Assembly: GCA_947455195.1 (NCBI GenBank)
Contig: CANGMI010000007.1
Coordinates: 124,001 to 188,000, forward strand
From: Pseudomonadota bacterium
GTDB taxonomy: Bacteria > Pseudomonadota > Gammaproteobacteria > Burkholderiales > SG8-39
Direction: 5' to 3'
DNA length: 64,000 nt
Below the pieces are notes generated by a model. It searched no databases. It saw only the letters and a list, made by a program, of their open reading frames with translations, and was not told where the DNA came from. The position numbers and the translations under genes were made by a program. Positions 28,882-36,974 of the stretch are shown one piece after another. Numbering within the stretch: the first letter of the stretch is position 1; every line of letters begins with the position of its first letter.

Positions 28882-29502
28882 ATGCCCGCGCATGGTGAAT
28901 CAATCGCATCGAGGCAAGCCGTGGCTCCCCGGACAGGCGAACGCAAGCTGCAGATACTCCAGACCCTGGCCTCGATGCTCGAGCATCCGCGCGGCGAAAG
29001 GGTCACCACCGCAGCGCTCGCTGCCCGGTTGTCGGTGTCGGAGGCTGCGCTCTACCGGCACTTCGCCAGCAAGGCACAGATGTTCGAAGGCCTGATCGAA
29101 TTCATCGAGTCCAGTGTCTTCTCGCTCGTGAATCGCATCAGTGCCGATGAACCCGACGGGCATCGGCAAGTGCATGCGATGGTGGCACTGCTGCTGTCCT
29201 TTGCCGAGAAGAACCCTGGCATGGTGCGCGTGCTGATCGGTGACGCGCTCCTCAGCGAAGACGAGCGCTTGCAGATCCGCATCAACCAGTTGCTCGACCG
29301 GGTCGAATCGACCTTGCGTCAGGCCTTGCGGGTTGCCACGGTTGCTGAGTCGGGCGAGAGCGATCTGTCGGCGGCGGCCATCAGTGCGCACGCCAACCTG
29401 CTGCTCTGTTACGTGATCGGCCGGTGGCAGCAGTATGCCCGTAGCGGTTTCAAGCGCCTGCCCACCGAACATTTCGCAGCGCAGTGGCCGCTGCTGGCCT
29501 GA
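28882..29502 (+). CDS. slmA: Nucleoid occlusion factor SlmA (TetR fold)
   Basis: A 206-residue TetR-family protein. The helix-turn-helix is at about 30-65 (TTAALAARLSVSEAALYRHF), and the all-helical FtsZ-binding/dimerisation domain follows, with SSVFSLVNRI and GDALLSEDERLQ as in SlmA. Unlike ordinary TetR regulators it blocks Z-ring assembly over the nucleoid. A TAGAAT -10-like element overlaps the HAD stop at 28849, but its -35 is poor. I found no obvious SlmA-binding palindrome in the window. Confidence 0.9.
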   Translation: MPAHGESIASRQAVAPRTGERKLQILQTLASMLEHPRGERVTTAALAARLSVSEAALYRHFASKAQMFEGLIEFIESSVFSLVNRISADEPDGHRQVHAMVALLLSFAEKNPGMVRVLIGDALLSEDERLQIRINQLLDRVESTLRQALRVATVAESGESDLSAAAISAHANLLLCYVIGRWQQYARSGFKRLPTEHFAAQWPLLA

Positions 29503-29514
29503 TGACGGGCGCGG

Positions 29515-30267
29515 TCAGCGAGGCTGACTGCAGACCCGGCAGGCTGGATCGCGGCGCACTCTCACCGTACGAAAGCCCGCGGCCAGCGAATCGATGATGA
29601 GCAGTCTGCCGCACAGGGTTTCGCCGATGCCGGTCAGCACCTTGAGGGCTTCGGCGGCCTGGAGCGTACCCACGATGCCGGTGAGCGGCGCGAAGACGCC
29701 CATGATGGCGCAGCGCACTTCCTCGGGGGTGGCGTCTTCCGGAAACACGCACTCGTAGCAGGGGCTGTCGGCCCGGCGCAGGTCGAAGACCGACACCTGG
29801 CCATCAAAGCGTACGCCGGCACCCGAGACCAGCGGTCGGGCTGCCCTGAAGCAGGCGCGGTTGATGGCATGTCGAGTCGGAAAGTTGTCGGAGCAGTCGA
29901 GCACGAGGTCGGCCGCTGCGACTTCCTCGTCGAGTCGCGCACCCTCGAGTCGTTCGCCGAGCGCCACGACGCGCGTCTGGGGATTGATGCGCGCAAGCGT
30001 ACGCCGTGCCGAATCGACCTTGCGGTCTCCGACGGCTTCGGCAGCATGGAGAACCTGACGCTGCAGGTTGGTGAGGTCGACGGTATCGCCATCGGCAATG
30101 ACCAGCGTGCCGGTGCCGGCAGCGGCCAGGTAGAGGGCGGCGGGTGACCCCAGGCCGCCTGCCCCCACGATCAGCACCCGAGCCGCGCGGATCGCCTCCT
30201 GTCCTTCGATGCCCACTTCCGGCAACAGGATATGCCGCGAGTAGCGGAGCAGCTCGTCGTCGGTCAT
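29515..30267 (-). CDS. moeB: HesA/MoeB/ThiF-family adenylyltransferase
   Basis: A 250-residue E1-like enzyme that adenylates the C-terminal Gly-Gly of MoaD or ThiS. The nucleotide motif VGAGGLGS is at 34-41, DGDTVDLTNLQRQ follows, and the zinc ligands are CYEC near 170 and CRVC near the C-terminus. A Cys in EVRCAIMG may be the thioester/persulfide position. There is no C-terminal rhodanese domain. It is the last gene of gpmA-ctpA-moeB. MoeB and ThiF cannot be separated with confidence. Confidence 0.88.
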   Translation of the reverse strand: MTDDELLRYSRHILLPEVGIEGQEAIRAARVLIVGAGGLGSPAALYLAAAGTGTLVIADGDTVDLTNLQRQVLHAAEAVGDRKVDSARRTLARINPQTRVVALGERLEGARLDEEVAAADLVLDCSDNFPTRHAINRACFRAARPLVSGAGVRFDGQVSVFDLRRADSPCYECVFPEDATPEEVRCAIMGVFAPLTGIVGTLQAAEALKVLTGIGETLCGRLLIIDSLAAGFRTVRVRRDPACRVCSQPR

Positions 30268-30305
30268 CTCGATCGGCGAAACGCGACGCGTACCGGCACG
30301 ACCGG

Positions 30306-31769
30306 CTACTTGCCGGCGGCAGTGCTGCCGTCAGTGGCCGACGACCCGGAGGATGCGGTGGCACCCGGCGCGGTGTCGACCTTTGCGGCAACCGGCAGGC
30401 CCTTCAACTGGCGCAGCGCCTGCTGGAGTTGCACATCACTCGTACTGCCGAACTCGACCGGCTTGCGCGCAGCGCCGTTGGTACGACCGGCGGGCGCATC
30501 GTCAGCCGCCTTGTCGGTGCCGGCCTCGTCCGCAACGGCAGGCTTGCCGGTCTTGTCCTGCGGGTTGTCCAGATGCTTGGCCAGGTCGGCCTCGCGCAGT
30601 CGTACCCGGGGCTGGTCAGGATCATCGATGAGGATGTCGGGCACGATGCCCTTGGCCTGAATCGAACGGCCTGACGGGGTGTAATACCGCGCCGTGGTGA
30701 GCTTGATGCCGGTGGCCCGGGTTTCGTCGAGTGGAATCACCGTCTGAACCGAGCCTTTGCCGAAGGTCTGCGTGCCCATCACGGTGGCCCGCTTGTGGTC
30801 TTGCAACGCACCGGCCACGATCTCCGATGCCGATGCCGACCCGCCATTGACGAGTACGACGATGGGTACGGTCTTGATCGCGGCCGGAAGCGCGCGCAGC
30901 GGGTCATTGCCGGCGTCCGATGCGTAGTATTCCGGCGAGCCGGTGTACTTCTGCTTGGCACCCGGAGTGCGGCCATCCGTCGACACCACCAGCGTGCCGG
31001 GCGGCAGAAATGCGGCCGATACGCCGATGGCCCCGTCGAGGACGCCGCCCGGGTCATTGCGAAGGTCGATGACCAGACCCTTCAGCGGACCGTCCTTGTA
31101 GAGGGTGTTCACGTGCTTCACGAGGTCCTGCACGGTCGGGCGCTGGAATTGCGCGATGCGCAGCCATCCGTAGCCCGGCTCGACCAGTTTCGAACGCACG
31201 CTCTGGACGCGGATTTCCTCGCGCACCAGTTTCACGACGATCAGTTGCTCGGCGCCCTTGCGCGACAGCGTGAGGGTGACACTGGTCTTGGGCTTGCCGC
31301 GCATGCGCTTCACGGCGTCATCGAGCGTCATGCCCTTCACCGGGGTGTCGTCGATGCGCACGATGAAGTCACCCGGCTTGATGCCGGCCCGGTCTGCCGG
31401 GGTGTCTTCGTAGGGCGTGACGACCTTCACCAGGCCGTCTTCCATGTTCACTTCGATGCCGAGGCCCCCGAACTTGCCTTCGGTACTCACACGCAGGTCG
31501 CGAAAGCTGTCCTGGTCGAGGTAGGCCGAATGCGGATCGAGACCCGTGAGCATGCCATTGATGGCTTCATTGATGAGTTTCTTGTCATCAACCGGTTCGA
31601 CGTAGCTCTGCTTGATGGCCTCGAAGACCTGGGAAAAGGCCCGCAATTCCTCGAACGGGATCGCCCGCGCAGCATCGCGCTGGGCGCTCGCCGAGAAGTT
31701 GAGCGACAGCAGGACCCCGGCGACGACGCCGCCACCCAGAAGACCCAGCCCTTTCAAGGTACCAGCCAT
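30306..31769 (-). CDS. ctpA: C-terminal processing peptidase CtpA (S41)
   Basis: A 487-residue exported serine protease with a signal peptide/anchor at 1-29 (ending SASAQ). An N-terminal helical domain contains GLDPHSAYLD, the PDZ domain is at about 95-170 (FGGLGIEVN), and the S41 core has NGGSASASEI (Ser nucleophile near 311-315) and TFGKGSVQT (Lys338). A long Ala/Asp-rich low-complexity tail fills about 420-487. The start ATG is fixed by GGAG six bases upstream. It trims C-termini of periplasmic proteins, including peptidoglycan hydrolases in related species. Confidence 0.95.
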   Translation of the reverse strand: MAGTLKGLGLLGGGVVAGVLLSLNFSASAQRDAARAIPFEELRAFSQVFEAIKQSYVEPVDDKKLINEAINGMLTGLDPHSAYLDQDSFRDLRVSTEGKFGGLGIEVNMEDGLVKVVTPYEDTPADRAGIKPGDFIVRIDDTPVKGMTLDDAVKRMRGKPKTSVTLTLSRKGAEQLIVVKLVREEIRVQSVRSKLVEPGYGWLRIAQFQRPTVQDLVKHVNTLYKDGPLKGLVIDLRNDPGGVLDGAIGVSAAFLPPGTLVVSTDGRTPGAKQKYTGSPEYYASDAGNDPLRALPAAIKTVPIVVLVNGGSASASEIVAGALQDHKRATVMGTQTFGKGSVQTVIPLDETRATGIKLTTARYYTPSGRSIQAKGIVPDILIDDPDQPRVRLREADLAKHLDNPQDKTGKPAVADEAGTDKAADDAPAGRTNGAARKPVEFGSTSDVQLQQALRQLKGLPVAAKVDTAPGATASSGSSATDGSTAAGK

Positions 31770-31775
31770 CGATTT

Positions 31776-31779
31776 CTCC
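31776..31779 (-). promoter_or_regulatory. Ribosome site that decides the ctpA start
   Basis: GGAG six bases before the ATG at 31769. The open frame continues upstream through a Met without a comparable site. Confidence 0.6.
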
Positions 31780-31791
31780 AGAGTGCCGGGA

Positions 31792-31810
31792 CCGACGCAG
31801 CATGCGTCGG
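31792..31810. repeat. Hairpin in the ctpA leader
   Basis: CCGACGCA and TGCGTCGG form an eight-base perfect stem with a three-base loop, 23 bases upstream of ctpA and downstream of gpmA. There is no T-run on either strand, so a structured leader is as likely as a terminator. Confidence 0.4.
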
Positions 31811-31885
31811 CCGGATGCACTCACGCGAGTATAGCGGTGCGTGACCCGGGCGACAGCGTTGTTTTGACGCGGGATTGCGCCGGCA

Positions 31886-32650
31886 TCAGGCGTTCGCTCG
31901 ACCCTGGTTGGCGACCGCATGTTCGGCCGCGGCAATTTCCCCGGGGTCCGCCAGGTAGTAGTGGCGCAGTGGCACCAGGCGACCGCTGGCATCTTCCTCG
32001 AATTCATACACGAGGGGCTGCGCTGTCGGGATGTTCAGTCCGACGATGTCGCCATCGGAGATTCCATCGAGGTGCTTCACCAGGGCGCGCAACGAATTGC
32101 CGTGCGCGGCCACCAGCACGCGTTCTCCGGCGCGAACCGCCGGGGCGATGACCTCCTGCCAGTAAGGCACGACACGCGCTACCGTGTCCTTGAGGCATTC
32201 GGTCGCCGGAAAGCTGCCGGCCGGCATGCTGCCGTAGCGGGGGTCGGTGCTGTCGCGCTCGAAGTCGGCCGCGTCGAGCGGCGGCGGTGGCGTATCGAAA
32301 CTGCGCCGCCAGACGAGTACCTGTGCGTCGCCGAAGCGTGCAGCCATCTCGGCCTTGTTCAGACCCTGCAGGGAGCCGTAATGCCGCTCGTTCAGGCGCC
32401 AGGAGTGTTCGACCGGCAACCACATGCGATCCAGTTCGTCGAGCGTGATCCAGAGGGTTCGAATGGCCCGTCGCAGCATCGAGGTGAAGGCCCGATCGAA
32501 CGTCAGGCCCGCCTCGCGCAGCCGGACGCCGGCAGCGCGTGCCTCGGCAACGCCCTTGTCGGAGAGGTCGACGTCGACCCAGCCGGTAAAACGGTTTTCC
32601 TTGTTCCACACGGACTCGCCGTGGCGCATGAGAACCAGCTTTCGAATCAT
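31886..32650 (-). CDS. gpmA: 2,3-bisphosphoglycerate-dependent phosphoglycerate mutase
   Basis: A 254-residue glycolytic mutase with the phospho-His in [10 protein letters not shown] (His10), ERHYGSLQG with the catalytic Glu, and the second His in [10 protein letters not shown] near 185. [19 protein letters not shown] is in the usual place. Length is standard for dPGM. The start [12 protein letters not shown] fixes the frame; the upstream extension is non-conserved. It is divergent from the rhodanese gene and heads gpmA-ctpA-moeB. Confidence 0.96.
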   Translation of the reverse strand: MIRKLVLMRHGESVWNKENRFTGWVDVDLSDKGVAEARAAGVRLREAGLTFDRAFTSMLRRAIRTLWITLDELDRMWLPVEHSWRLNERHYGSLQGLNKAEMAARFGDAQVLVWRRSFDTPPPPLDAADFERDSTDPRYGSMPAGSFPATECLKDTVARVVPYWQEVIAPAVRAGERVLVAAHGNSLRALVKHLDGISDGDIVGLNIPTAQPLVYEFEEDASGRLVPLRHYYLADPGEIAAAEHAVANQGRANA

Positions 32651-32710
32651 GTCGGTGATTTCCGTGGTGTTGACGGCTTGGCGCATCGTCCGCGCCGACC
32701 CTGTCGTCGG

Positions 32711-32738
32711 GCCTGGCCTTCAGGCCCGCTGGCCAGGC
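32711..32738. repeat. Inverted repeat in the gpmA/rhodanese divergent region
   Basis: GCCTGGCC and GGCCAGGC are exact complements around a 12-base loop, between the two divergent starts. It could be an operator, but nothing ties it to a known regulator. Confidence 0.35.
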
Positions 32739-32773
32739 ACCTCGCCGTCAGGGGTGTGACGCAAAAGGGGGCC

Positions 32774-32779
32774 TATAAT
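32774..32779 (+). promoter_or_regulatory. Candidate -10 for the rhodanese-grxC-secB operon
   Basis: A perfect TATAAT lies 38 bases before the rhodanese ATG. The -35 region is not convincing. Confidence 0.45.
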
Positions 32780-32816
32780 AATCGTTTGCAGGCCATGCCT
32801 GCCTGCGAGGCTCTCC

Positions 32817-33239
32817 ATGTCCACCAAGTTCATCATCGACAACATCGTGTACGTTGCCCTGGCGATTGCCAGCGGGACGATGCTGTTGTTTCCCCTGCTG
32901 CGTCGCGGGTTCGGCGGCGGTGGTGGGGTCGAGGTTTCCACCGCGCAGGCCACCCAGCTCATCAACCGCGAGAATGCCCTGGTCATCGACATTCGCGACG
33001 CAGAGCGCTTTGCGACCGGCCGCGTCCTGAACGCCCGCAGCCTGCCGGCCGCAGAGATCGCAGCGCGTGCCGGCGAGTTCGCCCGTTACAAGGACCGCCC
33101 GCTCATCCTGTGCTGCGACTCGGGCATGCGCGCCCATAGCGCCGTCGCACCCCTGAAGAAGCTCGGCTTCGAGCGGGTCCTCGTGCTCGCCGGCGGCCTG
33201 GCCGGCTGGCGTGCCGCCGGGCTGCCTGTCACGAAGTAG
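32817..33239 (+). CDS. Membrane-anchored rhodanese-like sulfurtransferase
   Basis: A 140-residue protein with one N-terminal membrane helix (about 8-28), a Gly-rich linker (31-37) and a single rhodanese domain (about 40-138). The active-site loop CDSGMR (Cys100) fits the CXXGXR pattern of active sulfurtransferases. It sits 26 bases before grxC and 323 bases before secB; this arrangement recurs in Burkholderiales, as I recall, but the functional link is unproven. Confidence 0.9.
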   Translation: MSTKFIIDNIVYVALAIASGTMLLFPLLRRGFGGGGGVEVSTAQATQLINRENALVIDIRDAERFATGRVLNARSLPAAEIAARAGEFARYKDRPLILCCDSGMRAHSAVAPLKKLGFERVLVLAGGLAGWRAAGLPVTK

Positions 33240-33265
33240 ACCTGCCCCGAGCGCGAGGAGCCGCC

Positions 33266-33523
33266 ATGCCGCAGATCACGATGTATGCAACCGACTGGTG
33301 CCCGTACTGCCAGCGCGCCGAATCCTTGCTCAAGGCGAAGGGCGTTGCGCACATTGACAAGATCATTGTGGACGCCGGAGCCGGGCTGCGCGAGGAGATG
33401 ATCGCGCGCTCGGGTCGACGTACCGTGCCGCAGATCTTCATCGGCGAACGGCACATCGGCGGGTTCGATGACCTGTCTGCCCTCGATCGGGCAGGCGGTC
33501 TCGATCCGCTCCTGCACGACTGA
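33266..33523 (+). CDS. grxC: Glutaredoxin 3
   Basis: An 85-residue dithiol glutaredoxin with CPYC at 12-15, the cis-Pro loop RTVPQIFIGE and GGFDDLSAL for glutathione binding. It reduces disulfides and glutathionylated proteins. An AGGAG site precedes the ATG. Confidence 0.96.
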   Translation: MPQITMYATDWCPYCQRAESLLKAKGVAHIDKIIVDAGAGLREEMIARSGRRTVPQIFIGERHIGGFDDLSALDRAGGLDPLLHD

Positions 33524-33562
33524 ACCGACTGCGGCCCCGTGCCGCCACCAAGGAGCTTCAAC

Positions 33563-34069
33563 ATGGATCAACCCACTGACCCCTCGGGTGTGGCCACGCA
33601 GGGCGCAATCGGACCGATCCTGTCGATCGAGAAGATCTATCTGAAGGACGCCTCGCTCGAAGTGCCCAACGCGCCGCAGATCTTCCTCGAGGCGGTGCAG
33701 CCCGAGATCGAGGTGCAGATGAACACGCGTTCGGCCCATCTGGCCGACAGTCTGTACGAGAGCGTGCTCACCATCACGGTCACTGCCCGGGCGGGCGATC
33801 GCACGGTATTCCTGGTCGAGGCGGCCCAGGCTGGCATCTTCCAGATCGCCGGATTCGGCACCGAAGAACTGAGCGCCATTCTGGGCATCGGGTGCCCGAC
33901 GTCGATCTTTCCGTATGCCCGTGAAACGATCTCGAGCATGGTCAATCGTGCTGGCTTTCCGCCGATCAACCTCGCGCCGATCAGTTTCGAGCAGCTCTAC
34001 CAGCAGCAGGCCGCGCAGGCGCAGGCGCAGCCGGCTGTCGGTGGTCCGCGCATCGAGATCGCCCACTGA
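33563..34069 (+). CDS. secB: Protein-export chaperone SecB
   Basis: A 168-residue tetrameric chaperone that holds preproteins unfolded for SecA. PILSIEKIYLKDASLEVPNAP is the family hallmark and FPYARETISSMVNRAGFPP the later conserved block. The Gln/Ala-rich C-terminus reaches the SecA-binding region. AAGGAG at 33550-33555 sets the start at the ATG 33563. Confidence 0.97.
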   Translation: MDQPTDPSGVATQGAIGPILSIEKIYLKDASLEVPNAPQIFLEAVQPEIEVQMNTRSAHLADSLYESVLTITVTARAGDRTVFLVEAAQAGIFQIAGFGTEELSAILGIGCPTSIFPYARETISSMVNRAGFPPINLAPISFEQLYQQQAAQAQAQPAVGGPRIEIAH

Positions 34070-34071
34070 CG

Positions 34072-34557
34072 GTGTCTGCCATGGGCGCCCCTCACAGCCG
34101 CTGTCAGCGCGTTCGCGCCCTTCTGGCCTTCGTCGCCATGATGGGCGCTGTGGTCGGTATCGCCCGCGCGGCTGATTTCCGCTCGGTCGGTGAGGGCGGC
34201 GCGACGCTCTACGACGCCCCGTCAGCGAAGGCGCGCCCGCTCTTCGTGGCAAGCCGCGGATTGCCGGTCGAGGTCATTTCGACCGATGGCAGTTGGGTCA
34301 AGGTGCGTGACCCTGCAGGTGATCTGGCCTGGATCGATGGCAAGGCGCTCAGCCGGCGCCGTACGGTTCTCGCGCTTGTGCGTGTTCTCGATGTGCGCGA
34401 GCGCGCCGATGAGCAGTCGGCGGTGGTGTTGCAGGTCAGCGAGGGCGTTCTCCTCGATCTGGTCGAAGCCGCCGAGTCGCATCCCGGCTGGCTGCAGGTT
34501 CGTCATCGCGATGGTGCTGCCGGTTTCGTTCGGGTCGGACAGGTTTGGGGCGGCTAG
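34072..34557 (+). CDS. Exported SH3b-domain protein
   Basis: About 161 residues from a GTG at 34072; an in-frame ATG at 34081 is equally plausible. A signal peptide (about 1-33, ending ARAAD) is followed by two SH3b-like repeats (about 36-90 and 100-158), each with a Trp-Val/Leu-X-Val pattern. SH3b domains usually bind cell-wall peptides. It lies between secB and gpsA, and its end overlaps gpsA by 13 bases. No catalytic domain is present. Confidence 0.75.
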   Translation: MSAMGAPHSRCQRVRALLAFVAMMGAVVGIARAADFRSVGEGGATLYDAPSAKARPLFVASRGLPVEVISTDGSWVKVRDPAGDLAWIDGKALSRRRTVLALVRVLDVRERADEQSAVVLQVSEGVLLDLVEAAESHPGWLQVRHRDGAAGFVRVGQVWGG

Positions 34558-35540
34558 CCCTCATCGGTGCCGGCGCCTGGGGTACGGGGCTTGCCATCGC
34601 CTTCTCACGCGCTCACGCGGTGGGCCTCTGGGCGCGCAGCCCGGCGCAGCGGGCCGCCCTTGCGGCCACCCGCCGCAGTGCCTACCTGCCCGAGGTCGAG
34701 TTGCCGTCCGCCGTGCAGGTTGCCGAGGAACTGCCGACACTGATCGCCGAGGCCGACCTCGCCATTGTGGCGACCCCGACTGCAGGGCTGCGCGAGGCCC
34801 TCGAATCGGTCCGGGCCGTGCGGCCCGATCTGCCAGTGCTCTGGGCCTGCAAGGGTCTCGAGCGCGAGGAAGCTCTCTTTCCACACGCCATCGCGGCCAT
34901 GGTGATGGCGCCCGGCGTACCTCGCGGCGTGCTCTCGGGCCCGAGTTTTGCTCTTGAGGTGGCGCGCGGGCTGCCCACGGCGCTCACCCTGGCCTCGCAC
35001 GACGAGGCCTTCGCCCGCCATTGGGCGCGGTCGTTGCACCAGCGCACCCTGAGGGTCTACTTCAGCACCGATCTGGTCGGCGTTGAAGTCGGCGGTGCGG
35101 TCAAGAACGTGCTCGCCATTGCCACCGGCATCTGCGATGCGCTGGCGTTGGGCAACAACGCACGCGCTGCGCTCATCACACGGGGTCTTGCCGAGATGAC
35201 TCGCCTTGCGCTTGCGCTCGGGGGCGATGCCCAGACCTGCATGGGCCTTGCCGGTGCAGGCGATCTCATCCTCACCTGTACCGGTGATCTTTCCCGCAAT
35301 CGCCGCGTCGGGCTTGCACTCGGTGCCGGGCAGTCACTGGCCGATATCCTTGCTTCGCTCGGTCATGTCGCCGAAGGCGTGTCGGCCGCGCGCAGCGTCG
35401 AGCGGATCGCGCGATTGCATCAGGTCGACATGCCGATTACCTCAGCGGTCTGCCGTGTGCTCGATGGCAGCGTCTCCGCTGCAGCGGCTGCCCGGCAACT
35501 GCTCGAGCGCGACCCGCGCGGCGAGAGTTCGCCAGACTAG
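34545..35540 (+). CDS. gpsA: Glycerol-3-phosphate dehydrogenase [NAD(P)+]
   Basis: A 331-residue enzyme that makes sn-glycerol 3-phosphate for phospholipids. The NAD motif IGAGAWGTGLA is at 7-17; LSGPSFALEVA, the catalytic-Lys block GGAVKNVLAIATG and GLAGAGDLILTC follow. The best start is TTG at 34545, inside the SH3b gene, because the conserved GAGAWG lies only six residues later and no ATG or GTG is available in this frame before it. Confidence 0.95.
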   Translation: MGRLALIGAGAWGTGLAIAFSRAHAVGLWARSPAQRAALAATRRSAYLPEVELPSAVQVAEELPTLIAEADLAIVATPTAGLREALESVRAVRPDLPVLWACKGLEREEALFPHAIAAMVMAPGVPRGVLSGPSFALEVARGLPTALTLASHDEAFARHWARSLHQRTLRVYFSTDLVGVEVGGAVKNVLAIATGICDALALGNNARAALITRGLAEMTRLALALGGDAQTCMGLAGAGDLILTCTGDLSRNRRVGLALGAGQSLADILASLGHVAEGVSAARSVERIARLHQVDMPITSAVCRVLDGSVSAAAAARQLLERDPRGESSPD

Positions 35541-35596
35541 GCCGGGCCGGGGGGCCGGTGTCGCAGAACGCCTCCTCGGGCAGGCCGGCCATGGTC

Positions 35597-36061
35597 TCAG
35601 TGCCCACCCGCAAAGTCGATCTGTCGCCACGCCTCATAGACCACGACGGCCACGGCATTGGACAGGTTGATGCTGCGATTGTCCGGGCGCATCGGAATCC
35701 GCAGGCAGGAGGCCGGATCGAATTCGTCGAGGATTTCCTGGGGCAGTCCGCGCGACTCGGGTCCGAACAGGAAGGCGTCGCCGGGCCTGAAGGCGACATC
35801 GGCATGCCGACGCGTGCCGCGGGTTGTCATCGCGAATACCCGTTGGGAGGCGAGCGCCGCGCGGGCGCTGGGCCAGTCAGGATGGACCCGGATATCGGCC
35901 AACCGGATGTAGTCGAGCCCGGCACGGGCCAGCGTGCGATCGTTCAGGGTATAGCCCAGAGGCTCGATCAGGTGCAGGCGCGCGCCGGTATTGGCCGTCA
36001 TGCGGATCACGTTGCCGCTGTTGGGCGGAATCTCGGGCTGGTAGAGGACGACATCGAACAC
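35597..36061 (-). CDS. trmL: tRNA (cytidine(34)-2'-O)-methyltransferase
   Basis: A 154-residue SPOUT methyltransferase that modifies the wobble ribose of tRNA-Leu. The N-terminus FDVVLYQPEIPPNSGNVIR, LFGPESRGLP and IPMRPDNRSINLSNAV (trefoil-knot SAM motifs) are all present. The start is the GTG at 36061, giving the family length; an AGGAGG lies exactly 10 bases upstream. Longer frames begin inside comF and add nothing conserved. Confidence 0.95.
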   Translation of the reverse strand: MFDVVLYQPEIPPNSGNVIRMTANTGARLHLIEPLGYTLNDRTLARAGLDYIRLADIRVHPDWPSARAALASQRVFAMTTRGTRRHADVAFRPGDAFLFGPESRGLPQEILDEFDPASCLRIPMRPDNRSINLSNAVAVVVYEAWRQIDFAGGH

Positions 36062-36071
36062 GGTGGGCACA

Positions 36072-36077
36072 CCTCCT
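36072..36077 (-). promoter_or_regulatory. Ribosome site that decides the trmL GTG start
   Basis: A perfect AGGAGG on the minus strand ends 10 bases before GTG 36061, favouring this start over the in-frame ATG at 36106. Confidence 0.65.
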
Positions 36078-36102
36078 GGGATGGCGCCGGAGGAGCCGGC
36101 GC

Positions 36103-36858
36103 TCATCCGCTCTGCGCAATGGGTTCGCCGGGCCGCTCCGCGCGGGCCACGACCCAATTCTCCACCGATACGGCGCCGGCGTGTTTCAGTGCAAGGGCGA
36201 TTTCAGCGAGCGTTGCGCCGGTGGTCATCACGTCATCGACCACGGCAACATGACGGCCGTGCAGTGCCTCGGTCACGATGAAGGCGTCGTGCAGATTGGC
36301 CTGACGTTGCCGTGCTGCAAGGCCTGTCTGTGCGGGGGTGTCGCGTACCTTGCGCAGGAGGTCGGTGCGGTATCGAGGCCGATCCGGCAGGCGCAGGCGG
36401 CGTGCGATTTCGTGCGTCTGGTTGTAGCCGCGTTGTCGCAGTCGCTCGGCCGAGATCGGAACGGCGAGCACGAGATCGGGCGCTGCCACGGGCCTGCGGT
36501 CGACCGCCCCGATTGCGCGCTCCAGTTGCAGGGCCAGATAGCCTGCCAGTGCAAGGCGCCCGTTGAACTTGAGATCGCGCATCAGCCGATCGACCGGCGT
36601 CCGGTAGCGATACACCGCGATGGTCCGGTCGTAGGGTGGGTGAGACTGGACGCAGGACGGGCACGCCGTGGTCGCTGCTGCGGGTAATGAGCACACCGGA
36701 CAAGGTCTCAGCGGGCGTGGCAGCGTTTCCTCGCAGGCATCGCAAAGGGCGTGCTCCGGGGTGCCCTTCTTGCAGAGCAGGCACGGGCTGCCAGCCAGTC
36801 GCCGCGCATGCTGGCAAAGCCGCGCGAGGGCGGTGCTAAACTCGTTTGCCCACATCAC
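36103..36858 (-). CDS. ComF-family phosphoribosyltransferase-like protein
   Basis: A 251-residue protein. The N-terminal double zinc finger has Cys26/29/39/42 and Cys53/56/66/69, with a PRTase fold after it: LRQRGYNQTHEIARRL and the PRPP loop VAVVDDVMTTGAT. ComF proteins are linked to DNA uptake in naturally competent bacteria, but homologues also occur without competence. It lies just upstream of trmL on the same strand. Confidence 0.9.
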   Translation of the reverse strand: MMWANEFSTALARLCQHARRLAGSPCLLCKKGTPEHALCDACEETLPRPLRPCPVCSLPAAATTACPSCVQSHPPYDRTIAVYRYRTPVDRLMRDLKFNGRLALAGYLALQLERAIGAVDRRPVAAPDLVLAVPISAERLRQRGYNQTHEIARRLRLPDRPRYRTDLLRKVRDTPAQTGLAARQRQANLHDAFIVTEALHGRHVAVVDDVMTTGATLAEIALALKHAGAVSVENWVVARAERPGEPIAQSG

Positions 36859-36974
36859 TCCAAGGCTCTCATCAAAGGGCAGTCCTCAGGCAACTCCTGC
36901 GCTCGGCGCGATGAAGGGTGTTCGTGCTCCGGCACATCCCGCGCGACCGGCGCCTTCAAACGGCACACGATTCC

